From contig NZ_WXEY01000002.1 of the NCBI RefSeq assembly GCF_009877425.1, forward strand, positions 76,960-140,959: 64,000 nucleotides of DNA, written 5' to 3'. The first letter of the stretch is position 1. The number at the start of each line of letters is the position of its first letter. The notes under the pieces are model-generated. The model searched no databases, was not told the DNA's origin, and worked only from the letters and a program-made list of their open reading frames with translations. Source of the DNA: Heliomicrobium undosum (GTDB taxonomy: Bacteria; Bacillota; Desulfitobacteriia; Heliobacteriales; Heliobacteriaceae). The translations under genes were made by a program, and so were the position numbers. Below are positions 36,004 through 45,319 of the stretch, piece after piece.

Positions 36004-36033
36004 ATTCTACCAGACCCTTTGTTCGGTTGTCAA
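36004..36033 (-). promoter_or_regulatory. Promoter of the leuA T-box leader
   Basis: On the minus strand a perfect TTGACA (36028-36033), an 18-bp spacer and TAGAAT (36004-36009) lie just upstream of the T-box. Confidence 0.85.
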
Positions 36034-36043
36034 TAGTCCAGGC

Positions 36044-36283
36044 AAAAAAATGGCCCCGGCTCATCGCCGGGGTGTTCAGTTCTACCTATGAAACGGCAAT
36101 GTACCCGCTATGCCGTTGCACCTTGGTTTCTAAACCTGCGTCTCGCAGGTGGGCGCCTCACGGCACGTTTTTGCCTTCCAATCAACGTTGGCCTGGCAGC
36201 CACCGCCGGTATTGACTCCCGAATGTTTCCTGTAGGTTAGAAACATTCATGGGCTGACGAACACGGCAGGCACATTGCTGTTC
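36044..36283 (-). ncRNA. Structured small RNA of about 235 nt, family not identified (6S RNA possible)
   Basis: An independent transcription unit has a promoter (36290-36319) and ends in a strong terminator: GCCCCGGC/GCCGGGG (36053-36072) with seven T. The transcribed part has several clear hairpins, including AATGTTTC/GAAACATT and ACCTGCG/CGCAGGT, plus a longer-range pairing of GTTTCTAACCT with AGGTTTAGAAAC. No ORF with a ribosome binding site is inside. Size and promoter-terminator organisation fit 6S RNA, but several separate hairpins are unlike the usual single long stem, so the family is left open. It could also be a leader-type element that terminates before leuA. Confidence 0.6.
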
Positions 36284-36289
36284 GACGTC

Positions 36290-36319
36290 ATTATACCACC
36301 GATGCCCCGCTTTGTGAAA
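36290..36319 (-). promoter_or_regulatory. Promoter of the small RNA
   Basis: TTTCAC (36314-36319), an 18-bp spacer and a perfect TATAAT (36290-36295) are read on the minus strand. The expected start is near 36283. Confidence 0.75.
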
Positions 36320-36362
36320 CGGAAAATTAATTGAATTTCCATTTTCTCAATTGAATTTCCAG

Positions 36363-39161
36363 TTACCTCGTCTTTTTCTCTAAGGTTTCCAGTGTCTCCC
36401 TGAGTTCGCGGAGCCGTTCGCCGTAGCCGTTCCAATCGCCCGCTTTCAGGCGCGCGTCGGCATCGTCGTACAGTTGGCGCGCCCGAGCAGCCAGTTCGGG
36501 AACCGATTGCACAGCAGGCCCTGGCGGCGCTCCCGGCTGACCCGGCGCGGGTGGCTGCCCTGGCACAGCCGGCGGCGCGCCCGGTTGTGCCGGTGTTCCC
36601 TGACCCGGCGGTCTGGCGGCGGCGCCTTGGCCGAAGATCCGCTGGAGCGCCGTGTCCAGGTTTTCTTCCATGACGACCCGTTCGCCGAAAATGACGATGA
36701 CACGCCGCAAGGCCGGCAGTTTCCCCTGCTCTGACTGCAGGAACAAAGGCTCGATGTAGAGGAGCGAATCCCTGATCGGCAGGACGAGCAGGTTGCCGCG
36801 GATGACCGAGGAGCCCTTTTGGTTCCACAAGGTCAATTTCTGGGAGATCTCCGAATCCTGGTCGATCCGCGCCTCGAGCTGTGCGGGACCGTAGATAAGC
36901 TCCTGTTTCGGGAAGGTGTAAACGACGATGTTGCCATAGTTGGCCCCATCGTTGCGAACAGCCATCCAGGCGATCATGTTTTGCTTTTTCGACGGCGTAA
37001 AGGGGATCATGAGGATATACTCGGGCGTCGCCTGTCCGGGCAGCCGCATCAGCGTGTAGTAGGGCTCGATCTCCCGCTGCTCCTTGTCGCTCACCCGTGT
37101 TGTGGGGATGTTCCATTCATCCTCTTTGTTGTAAAAGACGCCCGTATCCTCCATGTGGTAGGTGGCGTAGACGCGCGACTGGATCTGGAACAGTTCTTCG
37201 GGGTAGCGGATATGATCCCGCAGCGTCGACGGCATCTCTTCCATGGGCCGGAACATGCCCGGGAAGATGGCCCCATAGCCGCGGATGATTGGATCATTGG
37301 GATCACTGAGATAGAAGGTCATCCGGCCCGTGTAGGCGTCGACAGTGGCTTTGACGGCGTTGCGGATGTAGTTGCCCATGCCGTTGACCGGTTGGGAGAA
37401 GGGATAGGATCTGGACACCGTATAGGCGTCAGCCATCCAGACGAGCCGTCCATCCTGGATCACCAGGTAGGGGTCCTTGTCAAAGCGCAAAAAGGGGGCA
37501 ACCTTCTGAAGGCGGTCGACGATATTGCGATCCATGAGCAGGCGGCTTTCCGGCAGGATTTCCGAGGAAAGGAGCAACTTCATGTCGCCGAAATACAAGG
37601 CATAGACCAGCTTTTGCATGAAGGATCCGACGGGCAATCCGGCTTCTTCCTGATAGGTCGTGTAAACGTTGTCATCGCCGGAGGGATAGTCGAATTCCTT
37701 CGTCGCCGTCTTGACGATGACATAGTCGCCTTCTGTCTCGCCGAAATAGACCTCTGGCCGGGTGATGGCAAGGCTGGGTGACGCCGGCTTCGGCGGGATG
37801 TCTTTTAAGAAAAACTTCGGCAAGCCTTCTGAGGAGACCTCGTTGACAGGGCTCATGGCCACACCGTACCCGTGGGTGTAGAGCAGGCGCTTGTTGATCC
37901 AGGTCTGGGCGGCCTCCGGCAGCGCGGCCGCGTCCAGTTCGCGCGCCGCCAGCATGACCTGGCGCTCTGCGCCGTCGACGCGGTAGCGGTCGATGTCAAT
38001 TCCCTTAAACTTGTAGTAGAGGCGGATCTCCTGCAACTGGCTGTAGGTCTGCTGGAGGGGACGCCAGTCCCAGAGGCGCACATTGGCCATCGTGTCGCTG
38101 TTGGCGACGATGTCGGCCGCTGAGAGGTCATTTTTGACGGTGAAGGGCTGGATCTGGATCCGATCCAGGTCAAAGGCCCGGCGGGTGAAGGCGATGTTCA
38201 TATCGATGTAGGGTTTTTCCATGACAAACTCGTTCGGTTCTACCTTGAACCGCTGGACGAGTTCCGGGTAGATGGCGCCTACTAACACGGAGGCGGCGAC
38301 GAGCAGGCCCACGCCGTAGGCGGCCCAGCGGATGCGCCGGCGGACAAGGGCGAAGACGAGCATGACCGCCGTGATCAGGGCGATCACCGAGAGGATCTGG
38401 TAGGCCGGCAGTTGGGCATGCACATCGGTGTAGCTGGCGCCGGAGACGACGCCGCGGGGCGAATAGACCAGATCGTACATGTCCAGTCGGTACCCAAAGG
38501 CCTTGACCAGGAAAAAGAGCGCGCCAATCCCGGCGAGGTGAAAACGGGCGCGAGGGAGTTCCCCCCACCCCACTTTGCCGAAACCAAGGGTATTGGCGGT
38601 CTGATAGACGAGAACCAGCAGGATCGCCGTCACAACCAGGACAAACTGGACGACACCGTAGATAAACTCCAGCAGCGGCAAATGAAAGACGTAAAAACCA
38701 ACGTCAATTTGGAACAGCGGATCGGCAATGCCGAATTTTTCGTTCTGCAGCGCCAGCAGCAGCGTTTGCCAGCGGTTTTGCGCCAGTTGGGAGACGAGGA
38801 GCGCCGGCACCAGACTGAGCAGCGGAAAGATATAGCGAACGTTCTCCGGCTTTAGCCAATCGCCCAGCGCAAATAGTCTGGGGTGATCCTCCGCTGTCGT
38901 CCGGGCGTACTGCAACGCTTTGTCGACAACGTCGCGGGTCAGACGCAGGTTGAAGTAGAAAAAGAGAAAGGTGAGCAGTCCTGTGCCCAGGATCAATCCC
39001 CAATCCGTGGCATAGCGGGTGAACCAGAGGTCGCCAAACCCTTCGGAACCGAACCAGCGCCACTCTACATAGAGACGGAGCAGCGCGGAAAGCAGAGGCA
39101 ATAGAAAAAAGATGACCGCCAGGAAGGCTGCACCTCGAAAGCGGCGTTGTTTCACAGTCAA
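36363..39161 (-). CDS. UPF0182 family large membrane protein
   Basis: This protein of about 930 residues matches UPF0182 (COG1615). Seven hydrophobic helices fill the first 330 residues (starting FLAVIFFLLPLLSALLRLY), followed by a large extracytoplasmic domain of about 500 residues with conserved phrases such as YTHGYG and GNLLVLPI. The C-terminal 100 residues start with a Pro/Gly/Gln-rich linker and end in a charged helix. The function of the family is unknown. The open frame reaches 39230, but AAGGAAAGG before a TTG at 39161 is the better start; an ATG at 39182 is possible. It is a single gene with its own flanks. Confidence 0.88.
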   Translation of the reverse strand: MTVKQRRFRGAAFLAVIFFLLPLLSALLRLYVEWRWFGSEGFGDLWFTRYATDWGLILGTGLLTFLFFYFNLRLTRDVVDKALQYARTTAEDHPRLFALGDWLKPENVRYIFPLLSLVPALLVSQLAQNRWQTLLLALQNEKFGIADPLFQIDVGFYVFHLPLLEFIYGVVQFVLVVTAILLVLVYQTANTLGFGKVGWGELPRARFHLAGIGALFFLVKAFGYRLDMYDLVYSPRGVVSGASYTDVHAQLPAYQILSVIALITAVMLVFALVRRRIRWAAYGVGLLVAASVLVGAIYPELVQRFKVEPNEFVMEKPYIDMNIAFTRRAFDLDRIQIQPFTVKNDLSAADIVANSDTMANVRLWDWRPLQQTYSQLQEIRLYYKFKGIDIDRYRVDGAERQVMLAARELDAAALPEAAQTWINKRLLYTHGYGVAMSPVNEVSSEGLPKFFLKDIPPKPASPSLAITRPEVYFGETEGDYVIVKTATKEFDYPSGDDNVYTTYQEEAGLPVGSFMQKLVYALYFGDMKLLLSSEILPESRLLMDRNIVDRLQKVAPFLRFDKDPYLVIQDGRLVWMADAYTVSRSYPFSQPVNGMGNYIRNAVKATVDAYTGRMTFYLSDPNDPIIRGYGAIFPGMFRPMEEMPSTLRDHIRYPEELFQIQSRVYATYHMEDTGVFYNKEDEWNIPTTRVSDKEQREIEPYYTLMRLPGQATPEYILMIPFTPSKKQNMIAWMAVRNDGANYGNIVVYTFPKQELIYGPAQLEARIDQDSEISQKLTLWNQKGSSVIRGNLLVLPIRDSLLYIEPLFLQSEQGKLPALRRVIVIFGERVVMEENLDTALQRIFGQGAAARPPGQGTPAQPGAPPAVPGQPPAPGQPGAPPGPAVQSVPELAARARQLYDDADARLKAGDWNGYGERLRELRETLETLEKKTR

Positions 39162-39255
39162 TTGCCCATTCCTTTCCTTCATGCGGTAAATCCGAGGTGT
39201 GGAAAATGGATGCCCTTTTTTGACGGGCATCCATATCCGCTATCATTTCATAAAA

Positions 39256-39687
39256 TTAGATTCCGTATACGGAGTCTTCCTTCAGCACGCCAATGCCCTT
39301 TTCCAGGAGCACGCGGATGGCTTCGTCCAACCGCTCGACGCGGAAGACGACGAGGGCTTTGTCATTGCTCTTCTGGGGCAGCGCATAGCAGTATTCGATG
39401 TTGATCTCGGCGCCAGCGAGGATGTCCAGGATCTCGGCGAGGCCCCCGGGATGATCAGGGATCTCCACGGCGATGACGGCCGTTTCGCTGACGGTGAAGC
39501 CGGCCCGTTTGAGCATCAGATAGGCGGCGTCAGGCTGGTCGACGATGAGTCGGAGGATGCCAAAGTCGGTTGTATCGGCGATGGAGAGCGCCCGGATGTT
39601 GATCTTTTCTTGGGCCAGCACCTTTGTCAGCATGGCGAGGCGACCCGATTTGTTCTCCAGAAAGACGGAGATTTGTTGCACCTTCAT
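39256..39687 (-). CDS. Tandem ACT-domain protein
   Basis: The 143 residues contain two ACT domains (about 4-65 and 72-140), seen from ISVFLENKSGRLAMLTKVL and VEIPDHPGGLAEILDILAG. ACT domains bind amino acids or related ligands and control enzymes. Stand-alone two-ACT proteins next to phenylacetate-CoA ligase genes are common in anaerobes and archaea. The gene is 27 bp downstream of paaK with GGGGAGGG upstream, so both are surely co-transcribed. It may regulate the ligase; this is inferred from linkage. Confidence 0.9.
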   Translation of the reverse strand: MKVQQISVFLENKSGRLAMLTKVLAQEKINIRALSIADTTDFGILRLIVDQPDAAYLMLKRAGFTVSETAVIAVEIPDHPGGLAEILDILAGAEINIEYCYALPQKSNDKALVVFRVERLDEAIRVLLEKGIGVLKEDSVYGI

Positions 39688-39714
39688 AGGTTATCCCTCC
39701 CCTTCCCTGTTTCG

Positions 39715-41016
39715 TTATTGTTTTTTCCGGCGGTCGATGACTCGCTTGGCCTTGCCTTCGCTGCGCTCGATCGACTTGGGCTCGACGAGGCGGACGCGGG
39801 CGGTAAGCCCCAGCAGACTTTCCAGTTCTCGCTGGATCGTCCGTTCGATCTTTTCGAGGTTGCGCACCTCGTCGGAGAAGAGTTTGTCCGAAACCTCCAC
39901 CCACACCTCCAGCGTGTCCAGGGTGCCTACCCGATCGACGACGAGCACATAGTGGGGCTCTGTCAGGCCGAGCTTGAGGAGGACGCTCTCCACCTGAGAC
40001 GGGAAAACGTTGACGCCACGGATGATGATCATGTCGTCGCTGCGGCCGCTCACCTTTTCCATGCGGACATGGGTCCGGCCGCATGGGCAGGGTTCGGCGT
40101 GCAGGACTGAGATGTCGCGGGTGCGGTAGCGGATGACGGGGAAGCCTTCCTTGGTGATGGTGGTGAAGACGAGTTCCCCTTTTTCCCCGTAGGGCAGCGG
40201 CTGCTCCGTTTCGGGGTCGATAATCTCAGGGATGAAGTGGTCCTCAAAGATATGTAGACCGTTTTTCACGGGGCATTCGCTGGCGACGCCGGGACCAATG
40301 ACCTCGCTCAGACCGTAGATGTCGATGGCCATGATCTCCAGGCGGTACTCCAGTTCGCGCCGCATCTCTTCGGTCCAGGGCTCAGCGCCGAAGATGCCCG
40401 CTTTCAGGCGCAGCTTTTCCCGGGGGATCTTCATCTCTTGGATCGCCTCGGCGAGGTAAAGGGCGTAGGAAGGCGTGCAGGCCAGGATGGTGGCGCCGAA
40501 GTCCTGCATCAGCTTGAGTTGCCGCTGAGTGTTTCCGCCGGACATGGGCACGACGGTGGCGCCGAGCTTCTCGGCGCCATAGTGGATGCCGAGGCCGCCG
40601 GTGAAGAGGCCGTAGCCGTAGCTGACTTGGACGACTGAGTCGGCGTCAGCGCCGGCGCAAGCCAGGGTCCGGGCGGTCACTTCCGACCAGGTGTCAAGGT
40701 CCTTGCGGGTATAGCCGACGACAATCGGGTTGCCCGTCGTGCCGGAAGAAGCGTGGACGCGGACGATCTCGCGCATGGGAGCCGCGAAGAGTCCATAGGG
40801 GTAGTGGTCGCGCAGGTCCTGCTTTACCGTAAAGGGCAGTCGACGCAGGTCCTCCAGGCTTTGCACATCCACGGGCGTCAATCCGGCGGCCTGCATCTTT
40901 TCCCGGTAGGCAGGCACATTGTGATAGACCCGCTCCACAAGGGCTTTTAGCCGTTGGAGTTGCAATGCCTCCAATTCCTTGCGGGCCATGGTTTCCATCG
41001 GTCGGTTCCAGATCAT
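39715..41016 (-). CDS. paaK: Phenylacetate-CoA ligase
   Basis: This AMP-forming ligase activates aryl acids such as phenylacetate to CoA thioesters. The 433 residues include the phosphate-binding loop [14 protein letters not shown] near residue 95, YGLSEV, and a C-terminal domain with [11 protein letters not shown]. In anaerobes the paralogue beside an ACT gene often acts in indoleacetate or phenylacetate use, or in aromatic amino acid recycling from arylacetates. GAGGAGAG is placed well for the ATG. It is followed in the operon by the tandem ACT gene. Confidence 0.93.
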   Translation of the reverse strand: MIWNRPMETMARKELEALQLQRLKALVERVYHNVPAYREKMQAAGLTPVDVQSLEDLRRLPFTVKQDLRDHYPYGLFAAPMREIVRVHASSGTTGNPIVVGYTRKDLDTWSEVTARTLACAGADADSVVQVSYGYGLFTGGLGIHYGAEKLGATVVPMSGGNTQRQLKLMQDFGATILACTPSYALYLAEAIQEMKIPREKLRLKAGIFGAEPWTEEMRRELEYRLEIMAIDIYGLSEVIGPGVASECPVKNGLHIFEDHFIPEIIDPETEQPLPYGEKGELVFTTITKEGFPVIRYRTRDISVLHAEPCPCGRTHVRMEKVSGRSDDMIIIRGVNVFPSQVESVLLKLGLTEPHYVLVVDRVGTLDTLEVWVEVSDKLFSDEVRNLEKIERTIQRELESLLGLTARVRLVEPKSIERSEGKAKRVIDRRKKQ

Positions 41017-41055
41017 GGGTCACTCTCCTCAGCTCGTCTTTTTTGATGTTTGATT

Positions 41056-42060
41056 CTAAGATGGTTTGGCGGCTGCCAACCGCTCAAAGGCAAGAAGTTG
41101 TTCACGGGTGCCGAAGAGGATGACCAGGTCGTCGGCCTCCAGCTTTTCTGAACCCTGCGGGTTCGATATGAGTTGGCGTCCCCGATAAATGGCGACCACC
41201 ATCGCTCCCGTCTCTTCACGAATACGGGCTTCGACAAGAGTCTTGCCAATCAGCGGAGACGGGTTTTGCAGGATCATCTCTTCCATGCTGAACTCGTACT
41301 CCCTGTCATGGAGGACTGTATCGACATAGTCAACGCTCACCGGCTTCAGAATGGACATAGCCAGCCGTTTCCCGCCAATCACGGCGGGAGAAACGACCTT
41401 GTCCGCGCCGGCGCGACGGAGCTTCTCTTCTGATTCTAAACGGTCGGCCCGGGCAACGACAAGCAGGTCCGCCTTGATCCCTTTGGCTGTCAGTGTGATG
41501 AACACATTGTCGGCGTCGGTGGGCAGTGCAGCCACGATCCCACGGGCCCGTTCGATGCCGGCCTCCAGCAGCACAGCATCATCGAGGGCGTCCCCATGCA
41601 CATAGAGGAACTTGCCGTGAACGTATTTTTCCAAAACGTCCTCTCTGGAATCGACGACAACAAAGGGGACGTTTTCGCGGGACAGTTGTTCCGCCACCTG
41701 CCAGCCGACCCGACCGGCGCCGCAGACAATGATGTGGTTGCTCAGTTTCGCGATCTTGTTTTTCATAGCACGCTTCCCCCACAGATTGGCCAATCGTCCT
41801 TCCACGACATAGCCGGCGATGATGCCGATGGCGTAGGCCACAATGCCGACGCCGAGGGGCATGATGACGAGGGTGAAGATCTGTCCCCCCATCGTTTTAG
41901 GGAGGCGGTCGCCGTAGCCCACTGTCAACAGGGTCGTCTCTGTCAGCCATGCCGCGTCAAGGAGAGTAAACTCCTTTTCGAAAAAAAGGATCCCTAGTGT
42001 GCCAAAGACCATAAAACCGATGATCGACAGGGTGGCCCATTTGATCTGGCGCGATTCCAC
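41056..42060 (-). CDS. Two-helix potassium channel with RCK (TrkA) domains
   Basis: The 334 residues form a MthK-type channel. Two membrane helices (about 10-27 and 60-88) flank the pore loop with the selectivity filter TVGYGD. A TrkA-N/RCK domain follows with the nucleotide motif IIVCGAGRVGWQVAEQL, then a TrkA-C domain at about 245-330. Gating by calcium or a nucleotide is typical of the family. GTG start 42060 lies behind GGAGTG at the end of the upstream PHP gene, only 7 bp away, so the two are coupled. Confidence 0.93.
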   Translation of the reverse strand: MESRQIKWATLSIIGFMVFGTLGILFFEKEFTLLDAAWLTETTLLTVGYGDRLPKTMGGQIFTLVIMPLGVGIVAYAIGIIAGYVVEGRLANLWGKRAMKNKIAKLSNHIIVCGAGRVGWQVAEQLSRENVPFVVVDSREDVLEKYVHGKFLYVHGDALDDAVLLEAGIERARGIVAALPTDADNVFITLTAKGIKADLLVVARADRLESEEKLRRAGADKVVSPAVIGGKRLAMSILKPVSVDYVDTVLHDREYEFSMEEMILQNPSPLIGKTLVEARIREETGAMVVAIYRGRQLISNPQGSEKLEADDLVILFGTREQLLAFERLAAAKPS

Positions 42061-42067
42061 GAGTCTA

Positions 42068-42925
42068 TCACACTCCGGCGGCTTGTCGAGACTGTTTGGC
42101 CATCATGATGGCCCGGTCCAGATCGGGCACGACCCACTCGGGAACGGGCACGCTTCCCGGTTTGAAGGGAGCGAAGGGGCCGTGGTAATCAGTCCCTCCC
42201 GTCATGACCAGGTTTTTCTCCTCGGCAATGCGGCGGTAATCCTCGATCCACCGCTCCCGGTTGGGACCGTAGTAGCCGTAAAAAACCTCCAACCCTACAT
42301 CAGGGCGAAGTAGCAGTTCCGGCAGCAGCGATTGTGTGTGGATCAATCCCGGGTGGGCCACGATAGGCACCCCGCCGGCAGCCCGGATCATCTCCACACC
42401 CTGGTCAAAGCTGTTACAATCGTATTTTACGTGGGCCAGCCCGTCGCGGGAGAGATAGAGGCGGATGAATTCCTGAGCGGGGTGGGTCAACAGGCCGCCC
42501 AGGTGCAAGGCGTGGACGATGTGTCCCTTGCTGATGGCGCCCCGCGGGTGAGCGATGGACACTACGTCTTCCCAGGCAAGAGGGATGCCCAGTTTTTGCA
42601 GGTTTCGAACCGTCTGCTCGGCAACGATATTGCGTGCCTGACGGAGTTCGGCCAGTCGCTCCAGGAAAGGACCGTCGGTCAGGTCCATGCCGTAGCCGAG
42701 CAGGTGGATTTCATCGCCTGCGTATGTGACGAGCAGTTCCACGCCGGGGATGACGCGGATGCCCTTTTTTTCCGCAGCGCCGGTGATTTCTAGACAACCC
42801 TCGATGGATTCGTGATCGGTGATCGACAGCGTGGTCAATCCTGCTTGGACTGCCATGTCGAGGATTTCCATGGGGCTGTGCAATCCGTCGGAGACCTTCG
42901 TATGGAGATGGAGGTCGATGGTCAT
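42068..42925 (-). CDS. PHP-domain phosphoesterase
   Basis: The 285 residues show the PHP metal-binding motifs: DLHLHTKVSDG at the N-terminus, a glutamate in PGVELLVTY, HPG in the middle and a final GGTDYHGP. Related proteins hydrolyse nucleoside 3',5'-bisphosphates or trim short oligonucleotides (YciV/RNase AM type). The ATG at 42925 follows an AGGGGA; the longer frame to 43111 has no support and crosses a large hairpin. It is followed at once by the potassium channel. Confidence 0.88.
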   Translation of the reverse strand: MTIDLHLHTKVSDGLHSPMEILDMAVQAGLTTLSITDHESIEGCLEITGAAEKKGIRVIPGVELLVTYAGDEIHLLGYGMDLTDGPFLERLAELRQARNIVAEQTVRNLQKLGIPLAWEDVVSIAHPRGAISKGHIVHALHLGGLLTHPAQEFIRLYLSRDGLAHVKYDCNSFDQGVEMIRAAGGVPIVAHPGLIHTQSLLPELLLRPDVGLEVFYGYYGPNRERWIEDYRRIAEEKNLVMTGGTDYHGPFAPFKPGSVPVPEWVVPDLDRAIMMAKQSRQAAGV

Positions 42926-43018
42926 AGGCTTTTCCCCTGTCCCCGCGTTTTCCTTCATGTATTCCCTGTGGATGAGAAAAAAACCTTTTTTCATAACGCA
43001 AAAACCGATGAAGACGAT

Positions 43019-43067
43019 AAGGGGAGCCCGCAGCAGAGGGTCCCCCCTCTGCTCACGGTCTCCCCTT
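43019..43067 (-). repeat. Large hairpin upstream of the PHP gene
   Basis: Two nested stems, AAGGGGAG/CTCCCCTT and AGCAGAGGG/CCCTCTGCT, are separated by an internal loop. No T run follows closely. It may terminate the EF-G-like gene transcript or structure the PHP leader. Confidence 0.5.
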
Positions 43068-43175
43068 GATAGATGAATCGTTAAGGTTCTTCCCCTTCCA
43101 TGGTGGGCCAATGACGGAACTGCCAGATCTCCTTGATACGGGGGTTATAAGGAATCAAGCCAATGGTGTGCCCTG

Positions 43176-45206
43176 TCAGTGGCCGTTCTTGCGGGCCGAT
43201 TCGATGACGGTCTGGGCCAGTCGGGCAGGCACCTCTTGGTACGAGTGGAATTGGGCACGGTAGCTGCCGCGGCCGTGGGTAATCGCCTGGAGTTGCAGGG
43301 GGAACTGGATCAGTTCCTGCTGGGGCACTAGGGCCTGGATGATCTGGCGCTTGCCAACCATATCGCTGCCGAGGACGCGGCCCCGGCGGCTGTTCAGGTC
43401 GCCAAGGATATCGCCCAGGTAGTGCTCGGGCACATTGATCTCCACCTGCATCACTGGTTCGAGCAGGTAGGGATCGGCCATCTCCATGCCTTTTTTGAAG
43501 GCGCTGTGGGCCGCCATCTTAAAAGAGAGTTCCGAAGAGTCGACGGGATGGTAGGAGCCGTCGACGAGGTTGACCTTGATGTTCGTGACGGGATAGCCAG
43601 CCAGCGCCCCTTCCAGGAGGCTTTCGCGAACCCCCTTTTCGACGGCGGGTATAAAGTTTTTCGGCACCACGCCGCCGAAGATAGATTCGGCGAACTCGAA
43701 ATCGCCGTCATGCTTTGGTTCCATGACCAGCCAGACATGGCCGTATTGGCCGTGGCCGCCGGTCTGCTTTTTATGTTTTCCTTCGGCTTTGGCCGTTTTG
43801 CGGACCGACTCGCGGTAGGGGATCTTGGGCCAACTGGTGGTCACATTGACGCCGTACTTGCGCTGTAACCGTTCGACGCAGACCTCCATGTGTAGGGTGC
43901 CCATGCCGGTCAGGATGGTCTCTTTCGTTTCCGTGTTCCGGTGAATTTTTAAGCAGGGCTCTTCCTCCAACAGGCGTTGCAGGCTCATGCCCAGTTTGTC
44001 TTCATCGGCTTTGGTGGCCGGGTGGAAGGCCATGGACAGGCTGGGAGGGGGGAATTCGATGGGCGTGAGCGGCGCTAGGCCGGCGCCTTTGGCAAACAAC
44101 GTGTCGCCTGTATGGGTATGTTGGAGTTTCACAAGGGCGATGATCTCGCCAGGGCCGGCTGCGTCAGCGGGCTGCTGGTTCTTGCCGGTCATGAACAGCG
44201 GCGCTGCCGGTTTTTCTTCTTTTTGACTCGTGCCGTTGTAGAGCGGCGTATCTCCACGCAGTGTACCCTGGTAGACGCGGACGAAGTTGACTTTGCCCAG
44301 GTAGGGGTCGATGACGGTCTTAAAGACCTGGGCTTTTAAGGGCGCGCCGGCGGCCGGCTCCTGCCCTTCCTCATCGAGAGGCGCAGGCAGCAGGGCGACC
44401 AGGTCATCGAGCAGGCGCTTGACGGCCCCATCGGCGTTAATGGCGCCGCCGAGGACGGGGACGACCTTGCCTTCCTTGACGGCAACCGCTAAGGCCGGAC
44501 GGAGTTCTTCCAGGTCAATCTCTTCGCCATCGAGGTAGCGCATCAGCAGTTCCTCGTCAATCTCGACGATGGCCTCGACCAACTTGTTGCGCCAGCTTTT
44601 TATGCTCTCCGATTCTTCTGTGGACAAAGCCGGCATATCTTTGACCTTAGGATTGGCCGGGACAAAGGAGCCGTCGAGGATGTCGATCATCCCCTGCCAC
44701 TGGGGAGCGGCGCCAAGGGGCCACTGCAGGGGCAGAACCTGGGGACCTCCGAGTTCGCGCAACTGCTCCAGCGCCTTGCCAAAGTTCGAGTTCTCCCGAT
44801 CCAGTTTATTAATAAAAACGACAGGGATACGCCCCTTGTCTTGGCTCAACTGCCAGGCCGCTTCCGTCTGGACCTGGACGCCGCTGACGCCGCAGACGAC
44901 CAGCAAGGTCCCTTCGACGACCGATACGGCGCTGATGACCTCGCCAAAAAAATCGCTGTATCCCGGTGTATCAATGATATTCAGTTTTGCCCCGTGCCAT
45001 TTGATCGGCGCCATCGCCGATTGGATGCTCACTTTTCGCTTCGTTTCCTCGGGCAGGTAATCGGTCGTTGTGTTGCCGTCTTCAACTCGACCTTTCCGGT
45101 TGACGAGCCCCGCATTGAACAGCATCGATTCCACCAAAGAGGTCTTTCCTGCGCCGGTGTGGGCGAGAACAGCGATGTTGCGTATGGCTTCTCTCGGTGT
45201 CGTCAA
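43176..45206 (-). CDS. Elongation factor G-like GTPase (second EF-G type)
   Basis: The 676 residues are an EF-G-type translation factor with G1 AHTGAGKTSLVE, G3 DTPGYSDF and G4 NKLD, followed by domains II-V. It belongs to the EF-G-like group seen beside canonical FusA in many clostridia; members in this group carry a different switch region and their exact role, possibly in ribosome recycling or stress, is not firmly known. No ribosomal protein genes or tuf are adjacent, which argues against the primary fusA. It starts with TTG behind AAGGAGGG. Confidence 0.9.
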   Translation of the reverse strand: MTTPREAIRNIAVLAHTGAGKTSLVESMLFNAGLVNRKGRVEDGNTTTDYLPEETKRKVSIQSAMAPIKWHGAKLNIIDTPGYSDFFGEVISAVSVVEGTLLVVCGVSGVQVQTEAAWQLSQDKGRIPVVFINKLDRENSNFGKALEQLRELGGPQVLPLQWPLGAAPQWQGMIDILDGSFVPANPKVKDMPALSTEESESIKSWRNKLVEAIVEIDEELLMRYLDGEEIDLEELRPALAVAVKEGKVVPVLGGAINADGAVKRLLDDLVALLPAPLDEEGQEPAAGAPLKAQVFKTVIDPYLGKVNFVRVYQGTLRGDTPLYNGTSQKEEKPAAPLFMTGKNQQPADAAGPGEIIALVKLQHTHTGDTLFAKGAGLAPLTPIEFPPPSLSMAFHPATKADEDKLGMSLQRLLEEEPCLKIHRNTETKETILTGMGTLHMEVCVERLQRKYGVNVTTSWPKIPYRESVRKTAKAEGKHKKQTGGHGQYGHVWLVMEPKHDGDFEFAESIFGGVVPKNFIPAVEKGVRESLLEGALAGYPVTNIKVNLVDGSYHPVDSSELSFKMAAHSAFKKGMEMADPYLLEPVMQVEINVPEHYLGDILGDLNSRRGRVLGSDMVGKRQIIQALVPQQELIQFPLQLQAITHGRGSYRAQFHSYQEVPARLAQTVIESARKNGH

Positions 45207-45319
45207 ACTGGAACCCTCCTTCGCTAGCGATAATTCGAACTATTTTATTAATTATACGTTAAGGCATAAAAATCCTTTTCACTTTTGTAGGAACATACTG
45301 AATTTTTAGGAGGTGGGCC

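Noticed and set aside
36247-37116. Long minus-strand frame over the 3' part of the UPF0182 gene
   Set aside because: It is an alternative frame of the same strand with Arg/Gly/Pro-rich composition typical of GC-rich shadow frames; the UPF0182 frame has family motifs.
43081-43180. Short minus-strand frame ending in IPYNPRIKEIWQF and about ten further residues, after the EF-G-like gene
   Set aside because: It resembles the start of DUF559-type proteins, but there is no ATG/GTG and the only TTG lacks a spaced ribosome binding site. It may be a remnant, but this is not supportable.
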